Positions 1 to 9,998 of a DNA stretch of 64,000 nucleotides are shown piece after piece. Source of the DNA: Dokdonia sp. 4H-3-7-5 (GTDB lineage: Bacteria; Bacteroidota; Bacteroidia; Flavobacteriales; Flavobacteriaceae). The notes below the pieces were generated by a model that was not told the DNA's origin, searched no databases, and was given only the letters and a program-made list of their open reading frames with translations. Made by a program: the position numbers and the translations under genes. Each line of letters begins with the position of its first letter. The first letter of the stretch is position 1. Location of the stretch: contig NC_015496.1 of assembly GCF_000212355.1 (NCBI RefSeq), forward strand, positions 124,001 to 188,000. The letters are read 5' to 3'.

Positions 1-3000
1 CAGTGTTTGTAATTGTGAAGTTATAAGTGATTGTCTCACCAGCTTGTGCAAAACCATCTCCATCTTCATCATTGAACGTTCCAGTCTTAACTATTGCTAT
101 CATTCCTGGATCTTCTGGTAAATCTGTGACTGTCACATCTTCTTCACCTTCTACACTACTATCATCATCTGATGTATCTACAACGTCATCTCCATTAGGG
201 TTCTGACCAGTTGCAAGGGCTTGGTTTTCTACCATTCCTGCGTCTACATCTTCTTGTGTTAATACATACTGAGCTACAAATGTAGTAGCGTCAATAGCAT
301 CAGGTGCTAAATCTATAGGACCTCCAGTTACAGTTACCAATGGATCTGTTACCACAATGTTTGTTACGGTTACATTTCCAGTGTTTGTCACTGTGAAGTT
401 ATAAGTGATTGTTTCACCAGCTTGAGCAAAACCATCTCCATCTTCATCATTGAACGTTCCAGTCTTAACTATTGCTATCATTCCTGGATCTTCTGGTAAA
501 TCTGTGATTGTTACATCCTCTTCCCCTTCTATTGTACTATTATCATCAGAAGTATCTACTACATCATCTCCATTTGGATCTTGACCAGTTGCAAGTGCTT
601 GGTTTTCTACTAGTCCTGCATCCACATCTTCTTGTGTTAAGACATATTCAGCTAAAAACGTAGTATCATCACTAGTTCCAGGCACTAAATCAATAGGACC
701 TCCAGTTACTGTTACTAATGGATCTGTTACAACAATATTAGTTACTGTAACATTTCCAGTGTTTGTCACAGAGAAGTTATAAGTGATTGTCTCACCAGCT
801 TGAGCGAAACCGTCTCCATTTTGATCATTGAACAGTCCAGTCTTAACAATTGCAATTTCCGGATCTTGATTAAGAACTGTAATAGTACATTCCATACAAT
901 CTGGATCGTTAAGAGGATTATTAGGATCTATACCGGTTGGATCTTCAGATGCATCTGTTGCTAATTCTCCAGCTGGATCTTCACCAGTAGCAATTGCTTG
1001 GTTATATACAGCTCCTGCATTAATATCATCTTGAGTAATAGCGTATATCGCTGTAAATGTCATCGAATCACTTTCTCCAACTTCAAGATCTATAGGTCCA
1101 CCCATTACTTCAACTAATTCATCAGTTAGAGTAATATTACTAAGTGGAACATCACCATTATTGAATACTATAAAGTTGTATATAATAGAATCTCCAAGAT
1201 TTACTACCCCATCTTCATTTGTATCTTCATAATTACCTTCTTTAAATAGATCTAGTGATGGATTATCTGGAGTTACTGTTACTACTACAGTAGCAGTTTC
1301 AGTTGTTGTTGTTCCATCAGGGTTTGTTACAGTTACTGTGTAATCAAAAGTATCTTCTCCGTTGAAGTTAGGATCTGGAGTGTAAGTTACAGTTCCATCA
1401 TCGTTGATAACTACAGTTCCGTTTGCAGGATCCGTAACATCTGTTACTGCTACATCGGCAGCAGGATCGAAACCATCATTCTCTAATACATCAATATCTA
1501 CTGGTGTATCTTCTGGTGTTGTCGCAGCGTCATCCATTACATCCTCCTCTGGAGTTACTGTTACTACTACAGTAGCAGTCTCAGTTGTTGTTGTTCCATC
1601 AGGATTTGTTACAGTTACTGTGTAATCAAAAGTATCTTCTCCGTTGAAATCAGGATCTGGAGTATAGGTTACAGTGCCATCATCGTTGATAACTACAGTT
1701 CCATTTGCAGGATCCGTAACATCTGTTACTGCTACATCAGCAGCAGGATCGAAACCATCATTCTCTAATACATCAATATCTACTGGTGTATCTTCTGGTG
1801 TTGTCGCAGCATCATCCATTACATCCTCCTCTGGAGTTACTGTTACTACTACAGTAGCAGTCTCAGTTGTTGTTGTTCCATCAGGGTTTGTTACAGTTAC
1901 TGTGTAATCAAAAGTATCTTCTCCGTTGAAATCAGGATCTGGAGTATAGGTTACAGTGCCATCATCGTTGATAACTACAGTTCCGTTTGCAGGATCCGTA
2001 ACATCTGTTACTGCTACATCAGCAGCAGGATCGAAACCATCATTCTCTAATACATCAATATCTACTGGTGTATCTTCTGGTGTTGTCGCAGCATCATCCA
2101 TTACATCCTGCTCTGGAGTTACTGTTACTACTACAGTAGCAGTCTCAGTTGTTGTTGTTCCATCAGGGTTTGTTACAGTTACTGTGTAATCAAAAGTATC
2201 TTCTCCGTTGAAATCAGGATCTGGAGTATAGGTTACAGTGCCATCATCGTTGATAACTACAGTTCCGTTTGCAGGATCCGTAACATCTGTTACTGCTACA
2301 TCAGCAGCAGGATCGAAACCATCATTCTCTAATACATCAATATCTACTGGTGTATCTTCTGGTGTTGTCGCAGCATCATCCATTACATCCTCCTCTGGAG
2401 TTACTGTTACTACTACAGTAGCAGTCTCAGTTGTTGTTGTTCCATCAGGATTTGTTACAGTTACTGTGTAATCAAAAGTATCTTCTCCGTTGAAATCAGG
2501 ATCTGGAGTATAGGTTACAGTTCCATCATCGTTGATAACTACAGTTCCGTTTGCAGGATCCGTAACATCTGTTACTGCTACATCAGCAGCAGGATTGAAA
2601 CCATCATTCTCTAATACATCAATGTCTACTGGTGTATCTTCTGGTGTTGTCGCAGCGTCATCCATTACATCCTCCTCTGGAGTTACTGTTACTACTACAG
2701 TAGCAGTCTCAGTTGTTGTTGTTCCATCAGGGTTTGTTACAGTTACTGTGTAATCAAAAGTATCTTCTCCGTTGAAATCAGGATCTGGAGTATAGGTTAC
2801 AGTTCCATCATCGTTGATAACTACAGTTCCGTTTGCAGGATCCGTAACATCTGTTACTGCTACATCAGCAGCAGGATCGAAACCATCATTCTCTAATACA
2901 TCAATATCTACTGGTGTATCTTCTGGTGTTGTCGCAGCGTCATCCATTACATCCTCCTCTGGAGTTACTGTTACTACTACAGTAGCAGTCTCAGTTGTTG

Positions 3001-6000
3001 TTGTTCCATCAGGGTTTGTTACGGTTACTGTGTAATCAAAAGTATCTTCTCCGTTGAAATCAGGATCTGGAGTGTAAGTTACAGTTCCATCATCGTTGAT
3101 AACTACAGTTCCATTTGCAGGATCCGTAACATCTGTTACTGCTACATCGGCAGCAGGATCAAAACCATCATTCTCTAATACATCAATATCTACTGGTGTA
3201 TCTTCTGGTGTTGTCGCAGCATCATCCATTACATCCTCCTCTGGAGTTACTGTTACTACTACAGTAGCAGTTTCAGTTGTTGTTGTTCCATCAGGGTTTG
3301 TTACAGTTACTGTGTAATCAAAAGTATCTTCTCCGTTGAAATCAGGATCTGGAGTATAGGTTACAGTGCCATCATCGTTGATAACTACAGTTCCGTTTGC
3401 AGGATCCGTAACATCTGTTACCTCGTTATTGGTACCCTCAAAAGTATCATTACCTAACACATCTACATTCACAGGAGTATCTTCCGGCGTAGTCTCCGCA
3501 TCATCAGCGACATCTACAATAGGACTTACCGTTACGGTAACGATAGCTGTCTCAGTGGTAGTTGTTCCATCTGGATTCGTTACTGTTACCGTGTATTCAA
3601 AAGTATCTTCTCCGTTGAAATCAGGATTTGGAGTATAGGTTACAGTGCCATTATCGTTGATCTCTACTGTTCCGTTTGCAGGATCCGTAACATCTGTTAT
3701 TGCCACATCAGCATTTTCATCGAAAGTATCATTCCCTAATACATCTATTTCAACAGGTACATCTTCATCTGTATTTGAAGTATCTGAAACTACATCATCC
3801 ACTGGAGTAACCACTACCGTTACAGTAGCCGTCTCAGAATCTCCATTACTGTCTGTAATTTCGTACTCAAAGGTATCAGTTCCATTAAAATCAGGTTCTG
3901 GAGTATAAAGTACAGTATCATCAGTTGGGTCATTTGGAGTTCCACCATCATCAACAGTTACAGATCCATTCTCTGGTTGTTCTGTAATAACTATCACTGA
4001 ATCATTTGGACCATCTGACCCAAAACTATCATTATCTGTAACATTAATCGCCACAGCAGTATCTTCGCTTGTTGTTGCTGAATCATTAACTGGAGCGGGT
4101 ACTTGATTTGTCGAAGCTACAGTAATAGTCTCTTCATATGTACATCCATTTGCATCTGTAACGACAACTGCATAATCCCCAGCATCAAGACCATCAATAG
4201 TATTAGTAGTCTCTCCATTACTCCACAAAATCGTGTAAGGCATAGTTCCACCTTCTGGTAAAACAGTCGCAGTACCATCATTTGCCGTAGCACCATTTTC
4301 GTTTGTACTAGAAACATCAGCTGTTACCGCACTAGCTGGTTGACTGATTACAGCTTGAGCTGTAGTTGTACAACCATTTCCATCAGTAACAATAACCGAA
4401 TAATTTCCAGCTGGTAAAGCAGTTAAATCTTCAATAGTCTGACCACCACTCCACTCGTATGTATAATCTGGAGTACCACCAGATACTGTAAGATTTAAAG
4501 AACCTGTTGATTCTCCAAAACACAATACATTATTTACAGCAATACCTGCACTTAATACTGTAGGCTCATTTACTGTAACAGTCGACTGAGCTGTACAATT
4601 TGTAAAAGAATCTGTAACAGTAACCGTATATGAACCTGCAGTTACATTATTGATATTTTCTGTTGTAGCTCCATTACTCCAAGAGTAGGTAAATGGTCCA
4701 TTTCCTCCAGTTGTTGTTGATATAATAGAACCATCTGAAAAACCATTACAAGTCACATCCTCTACCCCTGTCGTAATTGCTAAATTATTACAACTACCTG
4801 GATTAATAGTCACAGTATTCTCTACTGTACATCCATTAGCATCTGTCACCTCTACGGTATAATCACCAGGACTTAAGTTATTTATTTCTGCAGTAGTTGC
4901 GCCAGTACTCCAAGAATACGTATAAGGTGCCACACCACCAGTTGCAGTTGCTTTAGCCTCACCATTTGACAAACCAGGTCCAGTTTCATCTTCAGTAACA
5001 ATTGTTACTCCTACTGCAGAACTAGGCTCTGATATTGTTACACTCTGTTCTACCGGCTGGCACACTGTCCCATCTATAGTAACACTTACTGTATAAACCC
5101 CGGCACCAATATTATCTAAGGTACTAGAAGTAACACCAGCATCTACATCTCCATTACTCCAAGTAAAAGTAAAAAGCGCATCAGGATTAGCTTCCGAGCT
5201 AGCGCTTACCGTAGTAGAACCAGTTTCCTCACCAGCACAAAGTACATCTCTCACAGTCCCTATTGCTATAACTGCATCACACGTATTAATACAGTCTACA
5301 ACAACGCTCTGTGTTATTTCACAACCATTTGCATCTTTCACTGTTACAGAATACGTACCATCCGCAAGGTTTGAAATTGTTGCAACCGTTGCTCCGTTAC
5401 TCCACAAGTAAGTATAAGGAGCTGTTCCTCCCGTTACTGCAGCAATAGCAGTGCCATCTGCACAATTCTGTGCAGTTGTAGCATTTTCTCTAGTAAGATT
5501 TATACTTAGTGGAGAGTCTGGCTCTGTAATTGTAAAAGACTCCTGAATTTCACAATCATTAGCATCTCTAACCACTACCGAATAACTTCCAGCAGTAACA
5601 TCTTCTAAGTTTGCTGTAGTTGATCCATCACTCCATTCATAAGTATAAGGAGCTGTACCACCACTAACTGTTAATTGTACAGCACCACTATCATCACCAT
5701 TACACAACACATTAGTTATTGTATCAGTTATTGACAATGCTGCGGTAGGCTGTTCTACACTAAATGTACTTTCAGCTTCACAGTTATTAGCATCTATAAC
5801 AGTAACCGTATATGATCCCGCTTCAAGATTAGAAATATCTTGTGTAGTCGCACCGTTACTCCATACATATGTATAAGGAGGAGTTCCACCATCCGGCGTA
5901 ATATTTATAGCACCATCGTTACCCTCAAAACAAGATACAGCTGTAATTACTGTATTAGGTTTGATTGAAACTGCCTTAGCAGGTCCACTTACAACTGCAG

Positions 6001-7624
6001 TTGCCTCAAGCTCACAACCATAAGCATCTGTCACAACGACTGTGTATGTTCCCGCACTCAAACCACTAAGATCTTCTGTAGTTGCTCCGTTACTCCATTC
6101 AAACTCATAAGGTGCCTTGCCTCCAGATGGCTCAAGATTTATAGCTCCATCATTACCTCCAAAACAACTTACATCAGCTACATCAATAGGTATAGCGACT
6201 TCAAGATTCTCTATAACAAATCCAGATACAGATGCTTGGGAACATCCAGTATTTTTATCTCTTACAGTTACAACATAACTACCTTCAGATAAATTTGAAA
6301 AAGTTGTGTCGGACTGGAATGGTCCATTGTTTATAGAGTATTCAAGATTATTACCTAGTGGACTCGTGACAATTAAATTAGTAGTTCCGTTTGAATTACA
6401 ATCTAAATCTATAATTGCAGCCTCAGGAGGGCTTACATAATCAAGCGTTACAAATGCAGTATCACACACACTGGAGTTAGGAGCAGGCAAGCACACTTGA
6501 TACTCAAATACTACACTACCGGTATAACCAGCAGGTGGTGTATAACTAAAAGTACCATTGCTATTTAAATTAAATGCTTCACCGGCAGGAGAAGGACCAC
6601 TCACCACAGAGTATGTTGAACCCTGAGGAACATTATTTGAAAGATCAATATTTCCTTCAAACTTCTCATTAAGGCATCCTATCTCTAATTGATCTACGGC
6701 ATATTTCTGAAGAATAAATAATTTACCATCACCATCATCTAAAGATGCAGCCACAAATTCAACTCTTGTAATTTTCGAACCTGTAGGTGCCACACTATTT
6801 AATTCAAACAGCGCTATAGCAATGGATTGGCTATTTTCAATCTCCCTATCAGACTCCCAATAATCAGATCCCGGTGCCGGTGGATTAGGACCATCACCAC
6901 CTCTAAGGTCTCCGGATGTTCTAACGAAAGTATCTCCAAGTATCGTTTCTGTATTTGACCCTAATTTAGTACCATAAAAACGTATATAAAAACAGTTATT
7001 ACCACCACGCTCTGTAATAGCGATGATACCATCTTGGTTAGAAGGAATAGGTGGATTATAAAATAATGTCTGTTTTTGAGCATTACCCGTATCCACAACA
7101 CCACTAAAATTACCACAGATGTTTTGCCCATTACCATTTGAAGTAAAATAGTGATTTAAATTTTTATCTTGAAAAGCAGCGAGAGCAGCATTATCCCAAG
7201 CACTACCAGTGTCTGTAGGATCAAAAGTTGCACTTGCACTTGTACCAATAACTTCTCCACTAAAAGGTGGTGTAGTACGATTAAGTACTATCCCATTCCT
7301 ACTATGTCTGGCAGCAATATTCCCATTTCCACCCAATCTCGTGAGTTGATAACCAGAAGGAGCCACGAAGGTGTTAAACACATCATTACCTACCGTTATA
7401 GACTGTATGGTTGCAGATCTATTATTTTCTGTATTATCAATATCATTATCCCCATTGACATCTTGATCATCCTCCCATTGAAAGGTGACACCCTGAGTAA
7501 TTGAGGCTTCTTGTTGCCCTATAACTTGGGAGTGCATCTCAAATGTTCCTAAAACACTAAAGCTCCCTATTAGGAGTAACATAGTTAAACTTCGGAGTGA
7601 AGCAAATTGTAATTTTCTTTTCAT
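1..7624 (-). CDS. Giant SprB-like repeat adhesin (C-terminus outside window)
   Basis: Large secreted surface protein, 2541 codons visible; the stop lies beyond position 1. The start MKRKLQFASLRSLTMLLLIG is followed by a signal peptide ending near HSQ. Residues about 35-320 form an unrecognised N-terminal domain. Next come about ten SprB-type repeats, each with a GGxxPYTYxWSNGATT core and an AGxYTVTVTDANGC end (roughly 6370 down to 4130). These are followed by cadherin-like tandem-95 repeats with DTPVxIDVLxND and DGTVTYTPDPDFNGEDTF (about 4080 down to 1270), then DUF11/DUF7507-like units of 124 aa with VTNTGNVTVTN (1260 to 1). I checked that the frame stays open at positions 4276, 1396 and 124. 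SprB repeats are known from the Flavobacterium gliding adhesin, so a role in gliding or attachment through type IX secretion is likely, but the C-terminal sorting domain is not in view. Very rich in Asp, Thr and Val, typical of calcium-binding stalks. Confidence 0.93.
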   Translation of the reverse strand, partial: MKRKLQFASLRSLTMLLLIGSFSVLGTFEMHSQVIGQQEASITQGVTFQWEDDQDVNGDNDIDNTENNRSATIQSITVGNDVFNTFVAPSGYQLTRLGGNGNIAARHSRNGIVLNRTTPPFSGEVIGTSASATFDPTDTGSAWDNAALAAFQDKNLNHYFTSNGNGQNICGNFSGVVDTGNAQKQTLFYNPPIPSNQDGIIAITERGGNNCFYIRFYGTKLGSNTETILGDTFVRTSGDLRGGDGPNPPAPGSDYWESDREIENSQSIAIALFELNSVAPTGSKITRVEFVAASLDDGDGKLFILQKYAVDQLEIGCLNEKFEGNIDLSNNVPQGSTYSVVSGPSPAGEAFNLNSNGTFSYTPPAGYTGSVVFEYQVCLPAPNSSVCDTAFVTLDYVSPPEAAIIDLDCNSNGTTNLIVTSPLGNNLEYSINNGPFQSDTTFSNLSEGSYVVTVRDKNTGCSQASVSGFVIENLEVAIPIDVADVSCFGGNDGAINLEPSGGKAPYEFEWSNGATTEDLSGLSAGTYTVVVTDAYGCELEATAVVSGPAKAVSIKPNTVITAVSCFEGNDGAINITPDGGTPPYTYVWSNGATTQDISNLEAGSYTVTVIDANNCEAESTFSVEQPTAALSITDTITNVLCNGDDSGAVQLTVSGGTAPYTYEWSDGSTTANLEDVTAGSYSVVVRDANDCEIQESFTITEPDSPLSINLTRENATTAQNCADGTAIAAVTGGTAPYTYLWSNGATVATISNLADGTYSVTVKDANGCEITQSVVVDCINTCDAVIAIGTVRDVLCAGEETGSTTVSASSEANPDALFTFTWSNGDVDAGVTSSTLDNIGAGVYTVSVTIDGTVCQPVEQSVTISEPSSAVGVTIVTEDETGPGLSNGEAKATATGGVAPYTYSWSTGATTAEINNLSPGDYTVEVTDANGCTVENTVTINPGSCNNLAITTGVEDVTCNGFSDGSIISTTTGGNGPFTYSWSNGATTENINNVTAGSYTVTVTDSFTNCTAQSTVTVNEPTVLSAGIAVNNVLCFGESTGSLNLTVSGGTPDYTYEWSGGQTIEDLTALPAGNYSVIVTDGNGCTTTAQAVISQPASAVTADVSSTNENGATANDGTATVLPEGGTMPYTILWSNGETTNTIDGLDAGDYAVVVTDANGCTYEETITVASTNQVPAPVNDSATTSEDTAVAINVTDNDSFGSDGPNDSVIVITEQPENGSVTVDDGGTPNDPTDDTVLYTPEPDFNGTDTFEYEITDSNGDSETATVTVVVTPVDDVVSDTSNTDEDVPVEIDVLGNDTFDENADVAITDVTDPANGTVEINDNGTVTYTPNPDFNGEDTFEYTVTVTNPDGTTTTETAIVTVTVSPIVDVADDAETTPEDTPVNVDVLGNDTFEGTNNEVTDVTDPANGTVVINDDGTVTYTPDPDFNGEDTFDYTVTVTNPDGTTTTETATVVVTVTPEEDVMDDAATTPEDTPVDIDVLENDGFDPAADVAVTDVTDPANGTVVINDDGTVTYTPDPDFNGEDTFDYTVTVTNPDGTTTTETATVVVTVTPEEDVMDDAATTPEDTPVDIDVLENDGFDPAADVAVTDVTDPANGTVVINDDGTVTYTPDPDFNGEDTFDYTVTVTNPDGTTTTETATVVVTVTPEEDVMDDAATTPEDTPVDIDVLENDGFNPAADVAVTDVTDPANGTVVINDDGTVTYTPDPDFNGEDTFDYTVTVTNPDGTTTTETATVVVTVTPEEDVMDDAATTPEDTPVDIDVLENDGFDPAADVAVTDVTDPANGTVVINDDGTVTYTPDPDFNGEDTFDYTVTVTNPDGTTTTETATVVVTVTPEQDVMDDAATTPEDTPVDIDVLENDGFDPAADVAVTDVTDPANGTVVINDDGTVTYTPDPDFNGEDTFDYTVTVTNPDGTTTTETATVVVTVTPEEDVMDDAATTPEDTPVDIDVLENDGFDPAADVAVTDVTDPANGTVVINDDGTVTYTPDPDFNGEDTFDYTVTVTNPDGTTTTETATVVVTVTPEEDVMDDAATTPEDTPVDIDVLENDGFDPAADVAVTDVTDPANGTVVINDDGTVTYTPDPNFNGEDTFDYTVTVTNPDGTTTTETATVVVTVTPDNPSLDLFKEGNYEDTNEDGVVNLGDSIIYNFIVFNNGDVPLSNITLTDELVEVMGGPIDLEVGESDSMTFTAIYAITQDDINAGAVYNQAIATGEDPAGELATDASEDPTGIDPNNPLNDPDCMECTITVLNQDPEIAIVKTGLFNDQNGDGFAQAGETITYNFSVTNTGNVTVTNIVVTDPLVTVTGGPIDLVPGTSDDTTFLAEYVLTQEDVDAGLVENQALATGQDPNGDDVVDTSDDNSTIEGEEDVTITDLPEDPGMIAIVKTGTFNDEDGDGFAQAGETITYNFTVTNTGNVTVTNIVVTDPLVTVTGGPIDLAPDAIDATTFVAQYVLTQEDVDAGMVENQALATGQNPNGDDVVDTSDDDSSVEGEEDVTVTDLPEDPGMIAIVKTGTFNDEDGDGFAQAGETITYNFTITNT
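1269..3420 (-). repeat. Near-identical 282-bp tandem repeats inside the adhesin
   Basis: About 7.6 copies of a 282-bp (94-codon) unit, in register every 282 bases from about 1269 to 3420. Copies differ at only a few sites (for example cctcctctgg versus cctgctctgg near 2109). Each unit encodes one cadherin-like domain. A more diverged unit continues to about 3900. Such homogeneity implies recent expansion or gene conversion and predicts copy-number variation between strains. Confidence 0.95.
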
Positions 7625-7635
7625 CTTATTCAATT

Positions 7636-7653
7636 ATTATGCAAACGCATAAT
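7636..7653 (-). promoter_or_regulatory. Hairpin just upstream of the adhesin start
   Basis: ATTATGC and GCATAAT with a 4-nt loop, ending 12 nt upstream of the adhesin ATG. In the mRNA it would lie over the ribosome-binding region, so it could modulate translation. No experiment or family is known to me. Confidence 0.35.
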
Positions 7654-7717
7654 TATACATTTTAAGCACGAAATTAATTCGACTCAGGTTTGGTTTAATA
7701 AAGTTTCAGTGATTAAA

Positions 7718-7738
7718 GTAATGTGAGACACACATTAC
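7718..7738. promoter_or_regulatory. Perfect dyad GTAATGTG-agaca-CACATTAC
   Basis: Perfect 8-bp arms separated by 5 bases, about 95 bp upstream of the adhesin start and in the adhesin/prfC divergent gap. The shape suits an operator for a dimeric regulator or a leader hairpin. Function is an inference. Confidence 0.4.
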
Positions 7739-8005
7739 ATTTTGATGCAGGTTTGCAATAGAATAGACCACAACAAAAAATCAAAAAAAATCGAAACCAT
7801 AGTAAACCTCATTTGAGATTTAGTCAATTTATGTCATTCTAAGTTGGGTGTCCAAATATAAAGCGATTATTACATCTACAATTTTACTTTTCAATGTATT
7901 AGTTATGCTACTTATTATCATCGACAAACTACACAAAAACCAATCTTCTATATAATAAGTTCTAACTATTATCATTGAAAAATCGCCCAATATAAAATCA
8001 AATCA

Positions 8006-8019
8006 GCTTTCGCGAAAGC
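8006..8019. repeat. Dispersed palindrome GCTTTCGCGAAAGC, copy 1
   Basis: Intergenic copy of the dispersed palindrome. Further intergenic copies: 12866-12879, 15025-15036 (right arm decayed), 24657-24670, 26842-26856 (left arm changed), 33015-33028, 36867-36880, 40099-40112, 54124-54137 (extends to a perfect 20-bp palindrome, 54121-54140) and 55260-55273. Copies inside genes: 11215, 30646, 47085, 50811 and 59593. Confidence 0.95.
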
Positions 8020-8132
8020 GCCTAAAACCACCCTCAACTCAGTCAAAATTACCTTTAAAGTAGCTTTCAAATATACTTCTTATTCCTTAACACTATATAG
8101 TATCTTTACACTCTAAAATATTAGTGAATTCT

Positions 8133-9725
8133 ATGAGTTTTAAAAAAGAAATAGCCCGTCGCCGAACGTTTGGAATTGTATCTCACCCAGATGCAGGAAA
8201 GACAACACTTACTGAAAAATTACTCCTCTTTGGTGGAGCGATTCAAGAAGCTGGGGCTGTAAAATCTAATAAAATTAAAAAAGGAGCTACGAGTGACTTT
8301 ATGGAAATAGAACGCCAGCGTGGTATTTCTGTAGCCACTTCTGTTCTTGCTTTTGAATATAATGGCATTAAAATAAACATCCTTGATACTCCTGGTCACA
8401 AGGATTTTGCAGAGGATACTTTTAGAACATTAACTGCTGTAGATAGTGTTATCGTGGTAGTAGATGTTGCAAAAGGTGTAGAGCCACAGACAGAAAAACT
8501 AGTGGAAGTATGTAGAATGCGCAACATCCCTATGATTGTTTTTGTAAACAAACTGGATCGTGAGGGTAAAGACGCTTTTGAACTACTAGATGAAATAGAA
8601 GAAAAACTACACCTCTCAGTTACTCCTTTAAGTTTCCCTATTGGTATGGGGTATGACTTTAAAGGAATTTACAACCTTTGGGAGAAAAATGTTAACCTTT
8701 TTAGTGGAGACAGCAGAAAAAATATCGAGGAAACCATCAAAATCTCAAATCTTAAAGATGAAGTGCTTGATAAGCTCGTAGGCCCTAAAGCTGCCGATAA
8801 TCTTAGAGAAGAGATAGAGCTAGTACAAGGAGTATACCCTGCTTTCAATCAGCAGGATTATCTTGATGGAAAGCAACAACCTGTATTTTTTGGTTCTGCT
8901 CTTAATAATTTTGGAGTAAGGGAATTACTAGATTGTTTTGTGAAAATTGCTCCACCACCACGTCCAAAAAAGAGTGAAGAACGCCTAGTACAACCTGACG
9001 AAAAAGACTTCTCTGGTTTTGTATTCAAGATTCACGCAAACATGGATCCTAAACACAGAGACAGGCTTGCATTTATAAAAATTGTTTCTGGTGTTTTTGA
9101 ACGCAACAAGCCATACCTGCACGTTAGAAACAAGAAAAAATTAAAATTCTCAAGTCCTAATGCATTCTTTGCAGAGCGCAAGGAGATTGTAGACATCTCA
9201 TATCCAGGTGATATTGTGGGACTGCATGATACTGGTAACTTTAAAATAGGTGACACACTTACTTCTGGCGAAGAGCTGCATTATAAAGGTATACCTGCGT
9301 TCTCTCCTGAGCACTTTAGATATATCAATAATGCAGACCCAATGAAGTCTAAACAGCTTGCTAAGGGAATTGACCAACTTATGGATGAAGGTGTAGCTCA
9401 ATTATTCACGCTAGAACTTAACGGTCGTAAAGTAATAGGTACTGTAGGAGCATTACAATATGAAGTAATACAATACCGTCTTGAACACGAATACGGAGCT
9501 AAGTGCACCTACGAACCTCTAAGTGTATCAAAAGCTTGCTGGGTTGACCCAGAAGATCCAAAAAGTGAAGAATTCAAAGAATTTTTACGAGTAAAACAAC
9601 GTTTTATGGCAAAAGACAAAAGAGGCCAACTCGTATTTCTAGCAGATTCTCCTTTTACATTACAGATGACGCAACAGAAGTATCCATCTGTAAAAATGCA
9701 CTTTGTAAGTGAATTTAAAGACTAA
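8133..9725 (+). CDS. prfC: Peptide chain release factor 3 (RF3)
   Basis: Class II release-factor GTPase that recycles RF1/RF2 from the ribosome after termination. 530 aa, normal length. The G1 motif SHPDAGKTTLTEK, G3 motif DTPGHKDF and G4 motif NKLD are all present, followed by the EF-G-like domain II and RF3 C-terminal domain (ending SEFKD). The ATG at 8133 (MSFKKEIARRRTF) is preferred over the in-frame GTG at 8124 because it matches the usual RF3 start. The gene stands alone, divergent from the adhesin. RF1 (prfA) is also in this window, 27 kb away. Confidence 0.97.
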   Translation: MSFKKEIARRRTFGIVSHPDAGKTTLTEKLLLFGGAIQEAGAVKSNKIKKGATSDFMEIERQRGISVATSVLAFEYNGIKINILDTPGHKDFAEDTFRTLTAVDSVIVVVDVAKGVEPQTEKLVEVCRMRNIPMIVFVNKLDREGKDAFELLDEIEEKLHLSVTPLSFPIGMGYDFKGIYNLWEKNVNLFSGDSRKNIEETIKISNLKDEVLDKLVGPKAADNLREEIELVQGVYPAFNQQDYLDGKQQPVFFGSALNNFGVRELLDCFVKIAPPPRPKKSEERLVQPDEKDFSGFVFKIHANMDPKHRDRLAFIKIVSGVFERNKPYLHVRNKKKLKFSSPNAFFAERKEIVDISYPGDIVGLHDTGNFKIGDTLTSGEELHYKGIPAFSPEHFRYINNADPMKSKQLAKGIDQLMDEGVAQLFTLELNGRKVIGTVGALQYEVIQYRLEHEYGAKCTYEPLSVSKACWVDPEDPKSEEFKEFLRVKQRFMAKDKRGQLVFLADSPFTLQMTQQKYPSVKMHFVSEFKD

Positions 9726-9938
9726 GAGTTTTAAAACTAGATTTTTTACACAAAATTCAATTTAAAGATATTTAAGAGCATTTTGCAACCAAAGACAACT
9801 AGTTGCAACATGAAATTCAAACAACAGCTTAAAATAGGTTTATTTTAATCCAATTTCAATTAGCTAAATTTATTAAAAATGAATTTTGTATAGAAATTAC
9901 AAATGCTCTTAATTTCTAGCTGAGTAGAGTTATTTTTT
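9726..9938. other. Intergenic segment with interleaved inverted repeats
   Basis: No gene seen. Two inverted pairs overlap in an A-B-A'-B' order: acaaaattcaattt (9750) with aaaatgaattttgt (9876), and ttaagagcattt (9772) with aaatgctcttaa (9901). Such an order could form a pseudoknot or alternative hairpins in RNA. It could also be chance in AT-rich DNA. Confidence 0.4.
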
Positions 9939-9974
9939 AAAAAGGTGTGTTCATTTTGATGATCACACCTTTTT
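9939..9974. terminator. Bidirectional terminator between convergent genes
   Basis: An 11-bp stem AAAAAGGTGTG / CACACCTTTTT with a 14-nt loop and A/T tracts on both sides, placed between the ends of prfC (+) and the DUF2851 gene (-). It can serve both strands. Confidence 0.8.
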
Positions 9975-9998
9975 AGGTTTTATAAACCTCCTTTAATT

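Larger units (their letters stand above)
7625..8132. other. Divergent gap between adhesin and prfC
   Basis: 508 bp without a gene, AT-rich. It holds the two dyads at 7636 and 7718, one copy of the genome-wide palindrome at 8006-8019, and a weak -7-like box TATCTTTA at 8101-8108 that fits prfC. Nothing else is recognised. Confidence 0.7.

Noticed and set aside
1269-3420. CRISPR array
   Set aside because: Repeats are 282 bp, contiguous and coding, with no unique spacers. No short direct-repeat array was seen elsewhere either.
1404-3908. Series of 73-90 aa open frames on the + strand rich in Val, Ser and Thr
   Set aside because: They repeat every 282 bp and are the reverse strand of the adhesin repeats, whose minus frame is open throughout and makes sense as domains.
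7169-7504. 111-aa open frame on +
   Set aside because: Lies within the adhesin N-terminal region on the opposite strand; low-quality composition, no start context.
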